From assembly GCA_958510875.1 (NCBI GenBank), contig OY294068.1, positions 21,742,297 to 21,806,296 on the forward strand: a stretch of 64,000 nt of DNA, written 5' to 3'. The number at the start of each line of letters is the position of its first letter. Positions within the stretch are counted from its first letter, which is position 1. The notes beneath the pieces were generated by a model. That model did no database searches and had not been told where the DNA came from. It saw only the letters and a list, made by a program, of their open reading frames with translations. This document shows positions 41,781 through 51,357 of this stretch, one piece after another. A program made the translations under genes and the position numbers. Origin of the DNA: Endomychus coccineus. Its lineage: Eukaryota; Arthropoda; Insecta; Coleoptera; Endomychidae.

Positions 41781-42051
41781 GAGGTGGTACGAGAAAAAAC
41801 ATTTCAAAACACACAGTTTCTCATGCAAGCATTGTGAAGTTCCATTTTCTCGCCGAGACAATTTGAATCGTCATATTATGTTATTCCACAGTAGAGATAA
41901 AAGTATAATTTACTGGTCCAACCCAGATGTTCTACTGCACCGGTTAGAAGAAATCATATCTCTACAAGGATATATCGAAGAGAAACGTGAAATAATTAAT
42001 GAATTGAGAAGATTTTGTAAAAAATGGTATTTTAATAAAAACTCAGAATAA
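41731..42051 (+). CDS. C2H2 zinc-finger protein, 106 residues
   Basis: The ATG opens at once into a first finger, C-x2-C...with a weak His pair (Y-E-K-K-H), and a second clear C2H2 finger, C-K-H-C-x12-H-x4-H near residues 32-52. A leucine/charged helical tail (R-L-E-E-I-I...E-E-K-R-E-I-I-N-E-L-R-R) follows. It lies at the inner edge of the right arm; its last codons overlap the upstream module of gene A. DNA-binding zinc fingers accompany some insect Polinton genes, but here the protein stands alone. It could be a regulator, or the surviving N-terminus of a longer lost protein. Confidence 0.6.
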   Translation: MHVCGQCRREFSRANALRWYEKKHFKTHSFSCKHCEVPFSRRDNLNRHIMLFHSRDKSIIYWSNPDVLLHRLEEIISLQGYIEEKREIINELRRFCKKWYFNKNSE

Positions 42052-42090
42052 TTCGAAACGATTGATTTTTATCGTTTTCCACTATTGTCA
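42036..42090 (+). promoter_or_regulatory. Recurrent upstream module, copy before right gene A
   Basis: Same block as in the left arm, about 205 bp upstream of gene A. It overlaps the last codons of the zinc-finger frame. Confidence 0.45.
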
Positions 42091-42104
42091 GCGCGTTCGA
42101 TTAA

Positions 42105-42238
42105 AAATGGTATTCTTTGGTGAGAAAGATGCAGAGGGATCCGAACCCGCGTCTGAGAATGTTCATGATTTCACGATTTTAGATGTATACTTACCAGTTC
42201 GATCGACCTCTTATCTCTCACCCGCAAGAATACCATTT
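42105..42238. repeat. Imperfect ~35-bp inverted repeat upstream of gene A (right)
   Basis: Mirror copy of 38766-38899. An open frame crossing it is an accident of the hairpin and is not called a gene. Confidence 0.55.
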
Positions 42239-42294
42239 AGTTTTGATTGTATATTTTGGGTTGAAAAAGTCAATAGCGCAGAGTATGATGGAGT

Positions 42295-42966
42295 GTGTTG
42301 TTGTGTGTGACTGCTTCAACTAAATCGAATCAGTTCGTAATAATGTCTCCTCGATTATACAACAGTTTTATTCATAGTGTGCTTACCACCGTGTACGATG
42401 CGAAGAAATTCGTAATAAGCGTATGTCCGCCGAATTTGATGAAAATCCTCGAAGAATTACAATTACCATCCAAAAATTGGATAATCGCTGGAGAATTCGT
42501 AACTTTCCTTGTGGGGGCCTCGACCGATTGGGCGTATGCTGATATTTTCTATTTCGGAGGAGATTTCGATCCTCCCCCTCCAGAAGATTGGAAGATAATC
42601 GATATGAATATAGAAGGTCAGTTCAAATATAAACATAGAAGAATGAGAAAAATCATATTGCATCAAATTTCGGGTATCGTTCCGAAACCAGGATCGTATA
42701 TACTTGATTGTTTTAGAGTGCTACATGATATGGGTGTCGATTTTTATCGAATCGCACTACTACCATACCGATGTGAGATAATGGACATGCGCAGCATTCG
42801 AAGAGACACTTCAAATTCTTACACCTTTAAGATGTTTCAAATGTTTTCTGAGATAGGAGGGGAGGTCAATGACGTCAACTATAGAATAAGTCCAACATCA
42901 CTACAAATTTTGTGCTTCGACGTACTCTTTCGAAATTTCGATAACATCAAAGAAATATGTCAATGA
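42295..42966 (+). CDS. Gene A, unknown 223-residue protein (right arm)
   Basis: Inverted duplicate of the left-arm gene. One clear residue difference (M-D-M-R-S-I-R-R versus M-D-M-G-S-I-R-R) shows the arms are not bit-for-bit copies. Same start ambiguity and the same downstream gene B. Confidence 0.72.
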   Translation: MLLCVTASTKSNQFVIMSPRLYNSFIHSVLTTVYDAKKFVISVCPPNLMKILEELQLPSKNWIIAGEFVTFLVGASTDWAYADIFYFGGDFDPPPPEDWKIIDMNIEGQFKYKHRRMRKIILHQISGIVPKPGSYILDCFRVLHDMGVDFYRIALLPYRCEIMDMRSIRRDTSNSYTFKMFQMFSEIGGEVNDVNYRISPTSLQILCFDVLFRNFDNIKEICQ

Positions 42967-43016
42967 TCCACGCATAAGCAACTAGATATTTGAATAGTTT
43001 ATCATTCTAGTTTGAA

Positions 43017-43508
43017 ATGTCATCTATAGTGGTTGATATTCAAAGTTTCCCGATTTCTTCAAACGTATATAATATCAAGGAACTCTCTTTGTTGGACTGT
43101 GAGAAAAGGTTGGAGAAATATTTTCTATTCAAACCACCAAAATCGATGGATCAACTATCCGCGAGGCAAATGAAGAAAATATTTCATTGTGAAAAATATC
43201 ACGGGATTCCATGGAACTCAGGCTATCAGGAATATGATGAATTGTATGAAATTTTGAAGGAAAATATCGATCCGAATGCTACTGTTTATGTATGTGGGAA
43301 GATAAAAGCTAAGTTTCTATGGGGGGCGTTCCAAAAATTGGGCTTAGATCGAGTAGAAGTGGTGAATTTGAAAGGTAAATGTCCAAAATTAGAGCGAGGA
43401 AATTGTGAATTTATCTGTCTACATCACCCCAATAGTGTGAATCCTATGTGTTCTAGTGCGAATAGTTGGAAGTTATTCGAATTTCTTACGAAGGACTGTG
43501 ACTCTTAA
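43017..43508 (+). CDS. Gene B, unknown 163-residue protein (right arm)
   Basis: Inverted duplicate of the left-arm gene with near-identical sequence, starting M-S-S-I-V-V-D-I-Q. It is intact and of the same length, 50 bp downstream of gene A. Conservation of an open frame in both arms, beside decayed neighbours, suggests either selection or recent arm-to-arm copying. Confidence 0.75.
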   Translation: MSSIVVDIQSFPISSNVYNIKELSLLDCEKRLEKYFLFKPPKSMDQLSARQMKKIFHCEKYHGIPWNSGYQEYDELYEILKENIDPNATVYVCGKIKAKFLWGAFQKLGLDRVEVVNLKGKCPKLERGNCEFICLHHPNSVNPMCSSANSWKLFEFLTKDCDS

Positions 43509-43521
43509 AATAATAATGTAG

Positions 43522-43761
43522 ATATCTAGTAAGTCTACAAATATATCGTTCGAAGAATACTCACGCAGACTTTGCGAATTCGTGGAAAAAGTTCATAAAC
43601 TAAGAAGAGACTTGAATTATTACGCAGATAAAATTAAAATTATAAGACTGCTGAACAAATTAAGTGTAAATAGTGAGGATGATGAGAGTGGGGGTGTTAA
43701 AAACAAATTTTGTGGGGGAGAGTTACCTTACCCAATGAATTTTACAATAAATCAACGATAA
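43522..43761 (+). pseudogene. Frame D, ATG followed directly by a stop (right)
   Basis: Mirror of 37243-37482. The ATG at 43516 is followed by TAG at 43519; the frame then runs open to TAA at 43759-43761. Confidence 0.4.
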
Positions 43762-44062
43762 TCAATTGGAGGTATTCACGTTTAACATTCCACAAGACAA
43801 TCATACATTATAAACTCAAACTCTTATTCCATGATCGAAGTGATGGAGCATATCGCTGAATGGCAATCATCATGTTTACCACATCTTATATCTTTTAGCA
43901 ATTTTGTATGCTATTTTATCTTCTTTATCAGTATTAATATTGAAAAGGTTTGTTAAAAATGTAAACAAAGCTATTTACCATCTGAATAAATAATTATATA
44001 AAGGAGATAGGTGTAATAATGATATTTATTTCAGAAAATACATATAATTTAGGTAGTATTAC

Positions 44063-44540
44063 ATTCAGAAACCACTGCTGTCATTTATCCACATGTTGAA
44101 CTGCACACATGTATTTACCACCGTCATTACGATGATTCAGACAGGTCAAATTGTTTGCTCGAATTTCCCCGTTTCACTTTTAGTACCATCGAAACTGTGA
44201 ACATCTACGATGTGTGGGAAAATATCCAATTCTATACACTTCCTTCTCAAAAACTCTGCTTTTTGCTGACCACGAACATAAATATAGTCGTCTGCACATA
44301 GTTGAATCGATTTAAGAATATTATTTATTAATCCACATTTCCAGATGCATAATCGAGTCCATGATAAGACTTTTGTAAATACCATACGGACTTTCGCTCC
44401 TTTGCATTCAGCGATGAATAAGATGTGTGCGGTTTGAATAAGGAATAATGACGTTTGAATCCAATTTGTATACACATTTCTTTTGAATGGAAGGCATCGT
44501 CAATGAAGAACCCCTGAATGTCAACTAATGCGATTCTCAT
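44063..44540 (-). pseudogene. Broken paralogue of gene B, 'DIQ' family (right)
   Basis: Mirror of 36467-36944 with identical frame breaks. Comparison with the intact gene B in the same arm shows that the two belong to one family. Confidence 0.65.
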
Positions 44541-44584
44541 GATGATGCGATTCGCTTGATGTTTCGATATAGACTGACTAAGGT

Positions 44585-44805
44585 TTAATTGATACTTTCG
44601 ACAATTTCGGTGAGAAAGTTCACGCACAACTGTTCACATATCACTTGATTATAGTTCTGATAGGTGTTGTTATTGTAGAAAATCCTAACGTTCCCACCCA
44701 AATATCGAACGAGTTCCTTTGGTGGCTTCAAATTTCCAAAACAATCAAAATATTCCACATCGTTATCGATTTTTTTCTGAACGCTACCCAATGCGTTCCG
44801 TTGTT
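44585..44805 (-). pseudogene. Adenovirus-type cysteine protease remnant (right arm)
   Basis: Inverted copy of the left-arm remnant with the same His-box, the same A-run frame slip and the same C-E-Q-L-C end. It is no more complete than its partner. Confidence 0.7.
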
Positions 44806-44876
44806 TTTAGCTGGTTAACCACCGTATTTTCGATAGCACTTGCACCTCTTGCAACTGATCCTAAGGCTTCTAGAGC
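44788..44876 (-). pseudogene. Fragment resembling a Polinton minor structural protein (right)
   Basis: Mirror copy of 36131-36219 with the same length and the same flanking stop. Confidence 0.3.
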
Positions 44877-45034
44877 TCATGAGTCTACATCTCGAATCAT
44901 TCGATTTTTATATAACATGTGATCTTTAACAAAGTTTCTATAATATACTGCTATGTATATTTTAAGCGAAATGTGGGTTTTCGAAATATCGATAAATTGA
45001 AAAGTCTGCATCTCGAACTGATTTAGATATAGGT

Positions 45035-45085
45035 TGATAATCGTGGATAACAATAAAAATCAATCGTTCCGAATTATTCTGAGTT
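45035..45085 (-). promoter_or_regulatory. Recurrent upstream module, copy before right protease remnant
   Basis: Mirror copy of 35922-35972, facing the - strand protease remnant of the right arm. Confidence 0.45.
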
Positions 45086-45747
45086 TTATACGTCACGTCA
45101 ATACCTAAGTTATAAAGAAAAGTTAAAATATTCATTTTCATCGTTCATCATCATTCGTAAAATTGCAAACGAACCTTCGGGCTGCTGGAATTGTATGATT
45201 TCATTGATATTCTCAAAAGTTTGATTTCAATACACACGCTAGTATAAACACCATAGCTTAGATTTCTTATTACTTAAGCTCCAAAAATTCGAATTTTCAA
45301 TTCCAAGCACTTGAACAATATACGCGTTCAAATGTTGTGTGAACCAATATAAACGAAATAACGTTTGGGATGCATTATTAGAATGTTAATCAAACTATCG
45401 ATATGTACAATCAAATTTAATATTTTCGCATTCAGTCCTAAACGAAATTCAACAGATTGTGTGCAGTAAAAATGATTCACTCATTGTCATTTGTTTACTT
45501 AATGAATTCCTCTCATTGTACGACTGTTGTCGTTCTCATAATCAGTATAAAGTGAATGTGATGACGCAGGTGCATGTAGAAATGAATACTTAATACTTAA
45601 TGTGCTTTTGGTGTAAACACTTCATATATGTAAGTAGACATTTCTAGGTTATTTTGCTGGTTCATTATCTTGAGATTAGGGTGTGGTATTAAGGAACGAC
45701 AATATAGCTACAATATAAGTGACAATTTTCAATTTTGAGAGTGATTT

Positions 45748-48508
45748 CCAGACAAAACGTTACCAAAACACCTCATAGATGTCGTCCTTGATGTTAGCTG
45801 TTCCGAAATTGATATTTAACTATGATAGTTCATCGGTTTAATAATAGATGGTGATATATCTACAGAATCAGTAATATTTTGAATTGGGGTCTCATAGATG
45901 TCGTCCTCTTACGTTTACTGTTCTGACATTGACATTCAGCTATGACAGTTCATCGGTTCATTAATAGATCATATTTTGAATCGAGATGCAACTTCCCGCA
46001 CAAAACCTTTAACAAAATACCTCATAGATATCGTCCTTTGACGTTAACTGTTCTGACATTGACATTCAGTTGTGATAGTTCATCGGTTTATCAATATGTG
46101 GCGATATAGTAATATTTTGAATTGGGGTCTCATAGATGTTGTCCTTTGACGTTAACTGTTCTGAGATTTACATTTAGTCATGATATATCACCGGTTCACT
46201 AATAGATCATATTTTGAATTGAAATGGGACTTACCGCGCAAAAACATTAACAAAATATCTCATAGATGTCGTCCTTTGACGTTAACTGTTCTAACATTGA
46301 CATTCAGGTGTGATAGTTCATCAGTTTATTAATACATGGCGATATAGTAATATTTTGAATTGGGGTCTCATAGATGATGTCCTTTGACGTTAACTGTTCT
46401 GAGATTGACATCCAGTCATGATAGTTCACCGGTTCACTAATAGATCATATTTTGAATTGAGATGGGACTTCCCGCGCAAAAACATTAACAATATATCTCA
46501 TAGATGTCATCCTTTGATGTTAACTGTTCTAACATTGACATTCAGGTGTGATAGTTCGTCGGTTTATTAAAAGATGGCGATATAGCTACAACATCAGTAA
46601 TATTTTGAATTGGAGTCTCATAGATGTCATCCTTTGACGTTAACTGTTCTAACATTGACATCCAGCCATGATAGTCATCGATTCATAAATTTCCCACGCA
46701 AACATTACATAAGTACCTCATAGATGTCGTCTTTTGACGTTAACATTTCTGACGTTTACAGGTATGCATGACGGTTGATAGTGCTGCAGCTGTAGCTATT
46801 ACACCTCTCAATTTGGTATTGTTTTGTGTAATTTAGGTTCTAGAAAAAGTTCTATTCTGTTTAAGACCCACGTGAAATACGCCACGACACCTCGTTGAAG
46901 ATTCACGAAACAGACACCTCGTTTTAAATTCCCGCGATAACCGCCATGACAGTTCACGTGACAGACGCCATGACACCTCCTTGAAGATCTACGTAACAGA
47001 CACCTCGTTTGAAATTCCTGCGATAGCCGCCATGACACCGAATTTCATAGTTTACCTAATGAGTGAGTCCCATTGTACTCATTTATACGCTCTGTTATTC
47101 TCGTATAAACTGAATGTGATGACGCAGGTGTATACAAAATTAATTGCTTCCACGTGTTCTCATATACTCAATGTGGTTTCTGGTGTAATAATTTCATATA
47201 CGTAAGTAATCATTTAACGTTGAGGAAATTTGTAGGTTATTTTAAAAGTTCATCATTTTTGGAATTACGGTGTGGTTCAATAATAAATGACAGTATAGCT
47301 ACAACATGAGCTAAATTTTTGAAATTCCTCGCGCAATTATCAGCGAAACACCTCATAGATGTCGTCCTTTGACGTTAGCTGTTCTGACATGGACATCAAG
47401 CTATGATAGTTCATTAATATATCGTTTTTTGAATTGAGATGAAACTTCCCGCGCAAAAACATTGACAAAATACCTCATAGATGTCGTCCTTTGACGTTAA
47501 CTGTTCTGACATTGACATTCATCTATGATGGTTCATCGGTTTATTATTAGATGGCGATATAGGCTACAACATCGGTAACATTTTGAATTGGAGTCTCATA
47601 GATGTCGTCCTTTGACGTTAACTGTTCTGACATTGACATCCAGCCATGATAGTTCATCGGTTCATAAATTTCCCGCTCAAAAACATTAACAAGATACCTC
47701 ATAGAAGTTCATTATTTTTGGAATTACGGTGTGGTTCAATAATAAATGACAGTATAGCTACAACATGAGTCAAATTTTTGAAATTCCTCCCGCAAACATC
47801 AGCAAACCATCTCATAGATGTCGTCCTTTGACGTTAGCTGTTCTGACATGGACATCAAGCTATGATAGTTCATTAATATATCGTTTTTTCAAATTGAGGT
47901 GGAACTTCCCGCTCGAAAACATTAACAAAATACCTCATAGATGTCGTCCTTTGACATTAACTATTCTGACATTGACATTCAGCTATGATAGTTCATCGGT
48001 TTAGTAATAGATGGCGATATAGGCTACAACATCGGTAACATTTTGAATTGGAGTCTCATAGATGTCGTCCTTTGACGTTAACTGTTCTGACATTGACATC
48101 CAGCTATGATAGTTCATCGGTTCATTAAGAGATGGCGGTGATGTAGCTGTAACATCAGTCATATTTTGAATTGTGGCCTCATAGATGTCGTCCTTTGACG
48201 TTGACAGGTACGCATGACGGTTGATCGGTTCATTCATAGATGTAGTCATTTGAAGTTAACTGTTCTGACATTGACATTGAAGTATGATAGTTAATCGGTT
48301 CATTAAGAGATGGCGGTTATGTAGCTATAACATCAGTCATATTTTGAATTGTGACCTCATAGATGTCGTCCCTTGACGTTAACATTTCTGACGTTGACAG
48401 GTATGCATGACGGTTGATCGGTTCATTCATAGATGTAGTGGTTTGAAGTTAACTGTTCTGACATTGTCATTTAAGTATGATAGTTCATCGGTTCATCAGA
48501 AGATGGCG
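45748..48508. repeat. Long degenerate minisatellite (right arm)
   Basis: Inverted copy of the left-arm minisatellite, with the same order of unit variants. Confidence 0.85.
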
Positions 48509-48617
48509 GCGATGTAGCTACAACATCAGTCATATTGTGGTTTTGACGTTTATTCTTCTGACATTCGCTTCCAACGTCGGCCATGATAAACATCACCAAA
48601 ACACCTATACGTTTGAA

Positions 48618-48944
48618 TTTGGCGGGTCGATGACGTCACATCCAACTAACCTCACATCCAGACCTCTATGGTCGAAAGTTCTATAATCATCGTAAGCTCT
48701 ATGGACACGTTTGAATTTCGCGGGTTAGTAACGTTACGTCCAACTAACCTCACATCCAGACCTCTATGGTCGGAAGTTCGGTGATCATTGTAAGCTCTAT
48801 GGACACGTTTGAATTTCGCGGGTTAGTAACGTTACGTCAAACTAACCTCACATTCTATGACCCAGACCTCTATGGTCGAAAGTTCTGTGATCATCGTAAG
48901 CTCTATGGACACGTTTGAATTTCGCGGGTTAGTAACGTTACATC
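48618..48944. repeat. Subterminal tandem repeat, ~100 bp x3 (right)
   Basis: Mirror copy of the left subterminal array, same three units in inverted order. Confidence 0.85.
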
Positions 48945-49014
48945 CGAAGTTGCGCGCGCAACATCCGGTCGATGACGTCATTTCCTGGTGGAGAACGCGA
49001 GGACTTAATCTACT

Positions 49015-49020
49015 GCTGCT
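49015..49020. repeat. 6-bp target duplication, right copy (GCTGCT)
   Basis: This is the right copy of the duplication flanking the palindrome. Six bp is the length characteristic of Polinton/Maverick integration. Confidence 0.85.
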
Positions 49021-50010
49021 TGAATGTAAAGCTGTTGGCACGGAATGAAAAACCAAGTTTTTGTGAAGCTGTTTTCGCAATTGACCTCAAATGATTATCC
49101 CAAGAGCGGGAGCAATTGGTGGTGATCCCGAGCATGGATATGGAAGAGTTTATAGGAATAGTTGTACCTGACATCATCATATTAGAGATTGTATGATACG
49201 CTTTCCTGGAGAAGATGCAAGCATGAGTTTTGGTTGCATTACACTCTACTAGATTATCAGATTCCCATTTCAAAATCATTGCCAGATCTCCATTAATTGC
49301 GTCAATCTGTCTCTATCTCACTCCTCTGGCTTCACTGAACGGTATAGGGGATCTAGATGAGAAAGCGGTATGAAATGTACCTTCATCTGCAAAGCTGTTG
49401 ACAGGACAGTTCCAACAGATCGTTAATATGGAGCAGAAACAAAGTTGGTTCCAAGACAATCCCTGTGGAACACCACCATTGGGAACCATTGTATCGGAGA
49501 ATACTTCATCAACCACCATATGGGATGATTTATCTGAGAGAACACTCGATAGTAAGCGACAAAATTGAGGCGACAAACCATATAACGGAACTTTCCCAAG
49601 AAGGCTTTGATGCCAGACTCGATCAAATGCTTTGGATATATCCAATGCTACAGCTAGAGATTCCCCATATTTTTCAATAGATTTCTGCCCTACATGTGTT
49701 TCGTAGGCAAGCAGTTCTCCTGTTGATCTCTGCTGACGAAAGCCATATTGCCGTTCACTCAAGATTTTGGAGTTCACTTTAGAGATCACAGATAATAGAG
49801 CAATGGTTCTATGATTATTAGGAAGGGTGGGGAGGAGCCCTCTTTCCTTTTCTTGGAAATAGACTTGAAAGCAAAAAAGATAACGTACTTTTGTCTAGAA
49901 TTTACCAGAAATAATTTTTTGTATGGCTCTTCTCCAATTTACTAAGGGGTTTGATGATTTTAAACTCTTTCAATATACCGGGAATCGCTTCTGGAATAGC
50001 TCAGAAGAAG
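49021..50010 (-). pseudogene. jockey LINE RT, part right of the palindrome
   Basis: The - strand encodes a reverse transcriptase with frame breaks. R-Q-Y-G-F-R-Q-Q-R-S-T lies near 49750, D-I-S-K-A-F-D-R-V-W-H near 49630 and G-V-P-Q-G near 49470. The catalytic box has become F-A-D-E near 49390, followed by S-I-S-M-L-G-I-T near 49130 and A-K-T-A-S-Q-K-L-G-F at the junction. It is 5'-truncated and catalytically altered (A-D-E for A-D-D). The reading resumes at 31987 beyond the inserted palindrome. Confidence 0.85.
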
Positions 50011-50421
50011 AATACAGAAATAAGTGTACCAGAAAAGAGAACCACATTTCTTGCTAAATTATGTTCAGCATTCAAAACGTATGTCAGTTGTTTTCGACCT
50101 TCGATACACTGTTGGAGAAGTTGTGTATAAACGCAAATCACGTGACTCTACAGATTTTCGTTCTAAAAGAAGTAGAAAACTGTTTCGAATTATCAGTTCT
50201 CACTAACCTACTGACTACTGATTTGGGAATAATGGTACTAATAATGTAAGCTTGATCATCAGAACATTACTCATATAACCTGTTGGAAAGGTAAGTTTCC
50301 AGAGTAAAAGGGAACCGTAAAAACAGCTCTTTCCGATGTGTGATTAACTGACAGTTTGGCAAATAGATCCAATGTTTGATAATTATTATTGAGTAAGGTA
50401 TATTATATTTACTAAAATTAC
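50011..50421. other. Intron sequence, no feature seen
   Basis: This lies between the 5'-truncated LINE and the internal exon of the CAAX-box gene. Only short frames of chance size occur. Confidence 0.5.
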
Positions 50422-50642
50422 CTGTCATCTGTGTCCCATTGCACAAGCGGTTGATGATCTTTGGCACCTGGAATTGGTAGTCTTTGGATAGGAATTAGGC
50501 CCGGTGTAGAGTGATATTCCTGATGAAGTCTACGAACATGTTCAATTCTAGCTTCTAGCTTACGTTGGAACTGCCTGGAATTAGATATCGATGAGGAAAG
50601 AGGCGGCGATCTGCCACTACCAGCACTAGAAGAGTCGCTGCC
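50422..50642 (-). CDS. Internal exon of candidate host gene
   Basis: This 221-bp exon is bounded by a consensus acceptor (TTATGATTTTAG) and donor (CAG|GTAATT), open in one frame throughout. It encodes a Ser/Gly/Pro-rich start (S-S-A-G-S-G-R-S-P-P), then a basic amphipathic stretch (F-Q-R-K-L-E-A-R-I-E-H-V-R-R-L-H) that could be helical, then P-G-L-I-P-I-Q-R-L-P-I-P and an acidic end. G+C is higher than the surrounding intron. The protein family is not recognised, but the splice sites and composition make a real coding exon likely. It lies between two LINE insertions, separated from the last exon by a ~19.9-kb intron. Confidence 0.7.
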
Positions 50643-51099
50643 CTAAAATCATAAATCAATTCAAATAACAATTAGGTTACTTGTTACTACTTTGGTTGAT
50701 TGTAGATTTTGTGCATGATCACTTGTTTTACTGAGAAATACGCCAAAATAGTACAAAATCACGTCCAATCACGCTGAAAAATTGTGTTTATTTCTAGGAA
50801 CACTATTTCCTAATTTCTCGAATAACTAATATGAAATCTGAAGATTCGATCAGTAAATCGGCCAAAGAGTAATGAAAATTATTTAAACTGGTAATTTGTT
50901 GCTTATTGATATACGTAGAATAGTTCATGTTGGCTTTGTATTTATTATATTTTCCGCTTGAGTTCATAATTACTTTATATATTGCTATGGAATTAAAACG
51001 AGATCGATATAAAGCCATCTTATAACCTATAAAAACTACAAGGAGCGAATCGAGTAAATTTCCAAATGTGCCAATAAAATATTATGGACTTCAACATAT
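50643..51099. other. Intron sequence upstream of the I-type LINE
   Basis: AT-rich; it contains the acceptor side of the 50.4-kb exon. No other feature is supported. Confidence 0.5.
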
Positions 51100-51357
51100 G
51101 AAGTAATAGGTTGGGATTCTGAGGTGAAATGCTAGAAAGATCGCACGTGTTTTCCTGTGTTTTCCTTTGTGAATTATTTATTGTTATTTGTATGTGAAGA
51201 CCTTCACATCCTTTTTTCCATTCTATTGTGGTGAGTTAATTGTTTTTAATAATTGGCTGACGCTTATTTGTATTTGCTTCATTCAGTTAGTTAGTTATAC
51301 TGCTTTTTCACTTGCTTGCTACTGTATCATTTTATTTTAGTAAATTGGTGAGCTACG

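Larger units (their letters stand above)
31994..49014. mobile_element. 17-kb palindromic Polinton-like element
   Basis: The element begins AGTAGATTAAGTCCTCGCG and ends with the exact complement. It has 6-bp target duplications and lies in a LINE. The left arm (31994-39285) and right arm (42026-49014) are near-identical inverted copies; the 2.7-kb centre differs. Polinton hallmarks are AG...CT ends, 6-bp duplications, long inverted repeats and an adenovirus-type protease remnant in each arm. I see no polymerase B, integrase, ATPase or major capsid gene. Each arm holds the pair of intact unknown genes A and B, a broken paralogue of B, a frame D and long subterminal tandem repeats. It is best read as a remodelled, non-autonomous Polinton. 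Arm differences (single bases, a ~310-bp block) argue against an assembly artefact, though one should be excluded. Confidence 0.85.
42026..49014. repeat. Right arm of the giant inverted repeat
   Basis: Inverted copy of 31994-39285, lacking the ~310-bp inner block. Coding differences are minimal (Gly to Arg in gene A, and Thr/Leu to Ser/Val near the start of gene B). Confidence 0.9.

Noticed and set aside
41549..41782. 77-codon frame in the zinc-finger minisatellite
   Set aside because: It reads the repeat out of the zinc-finger frame and exists only because unit length allows it.
31994..49014. Palindrome as an assembly artefact
   Set aside because: Single-base arm differences, a ~310-bp block in one arm only, a non-palindromic centre and matching 6-bp duplications at both edges favour real DNA, though long-read confirmation is still needed.
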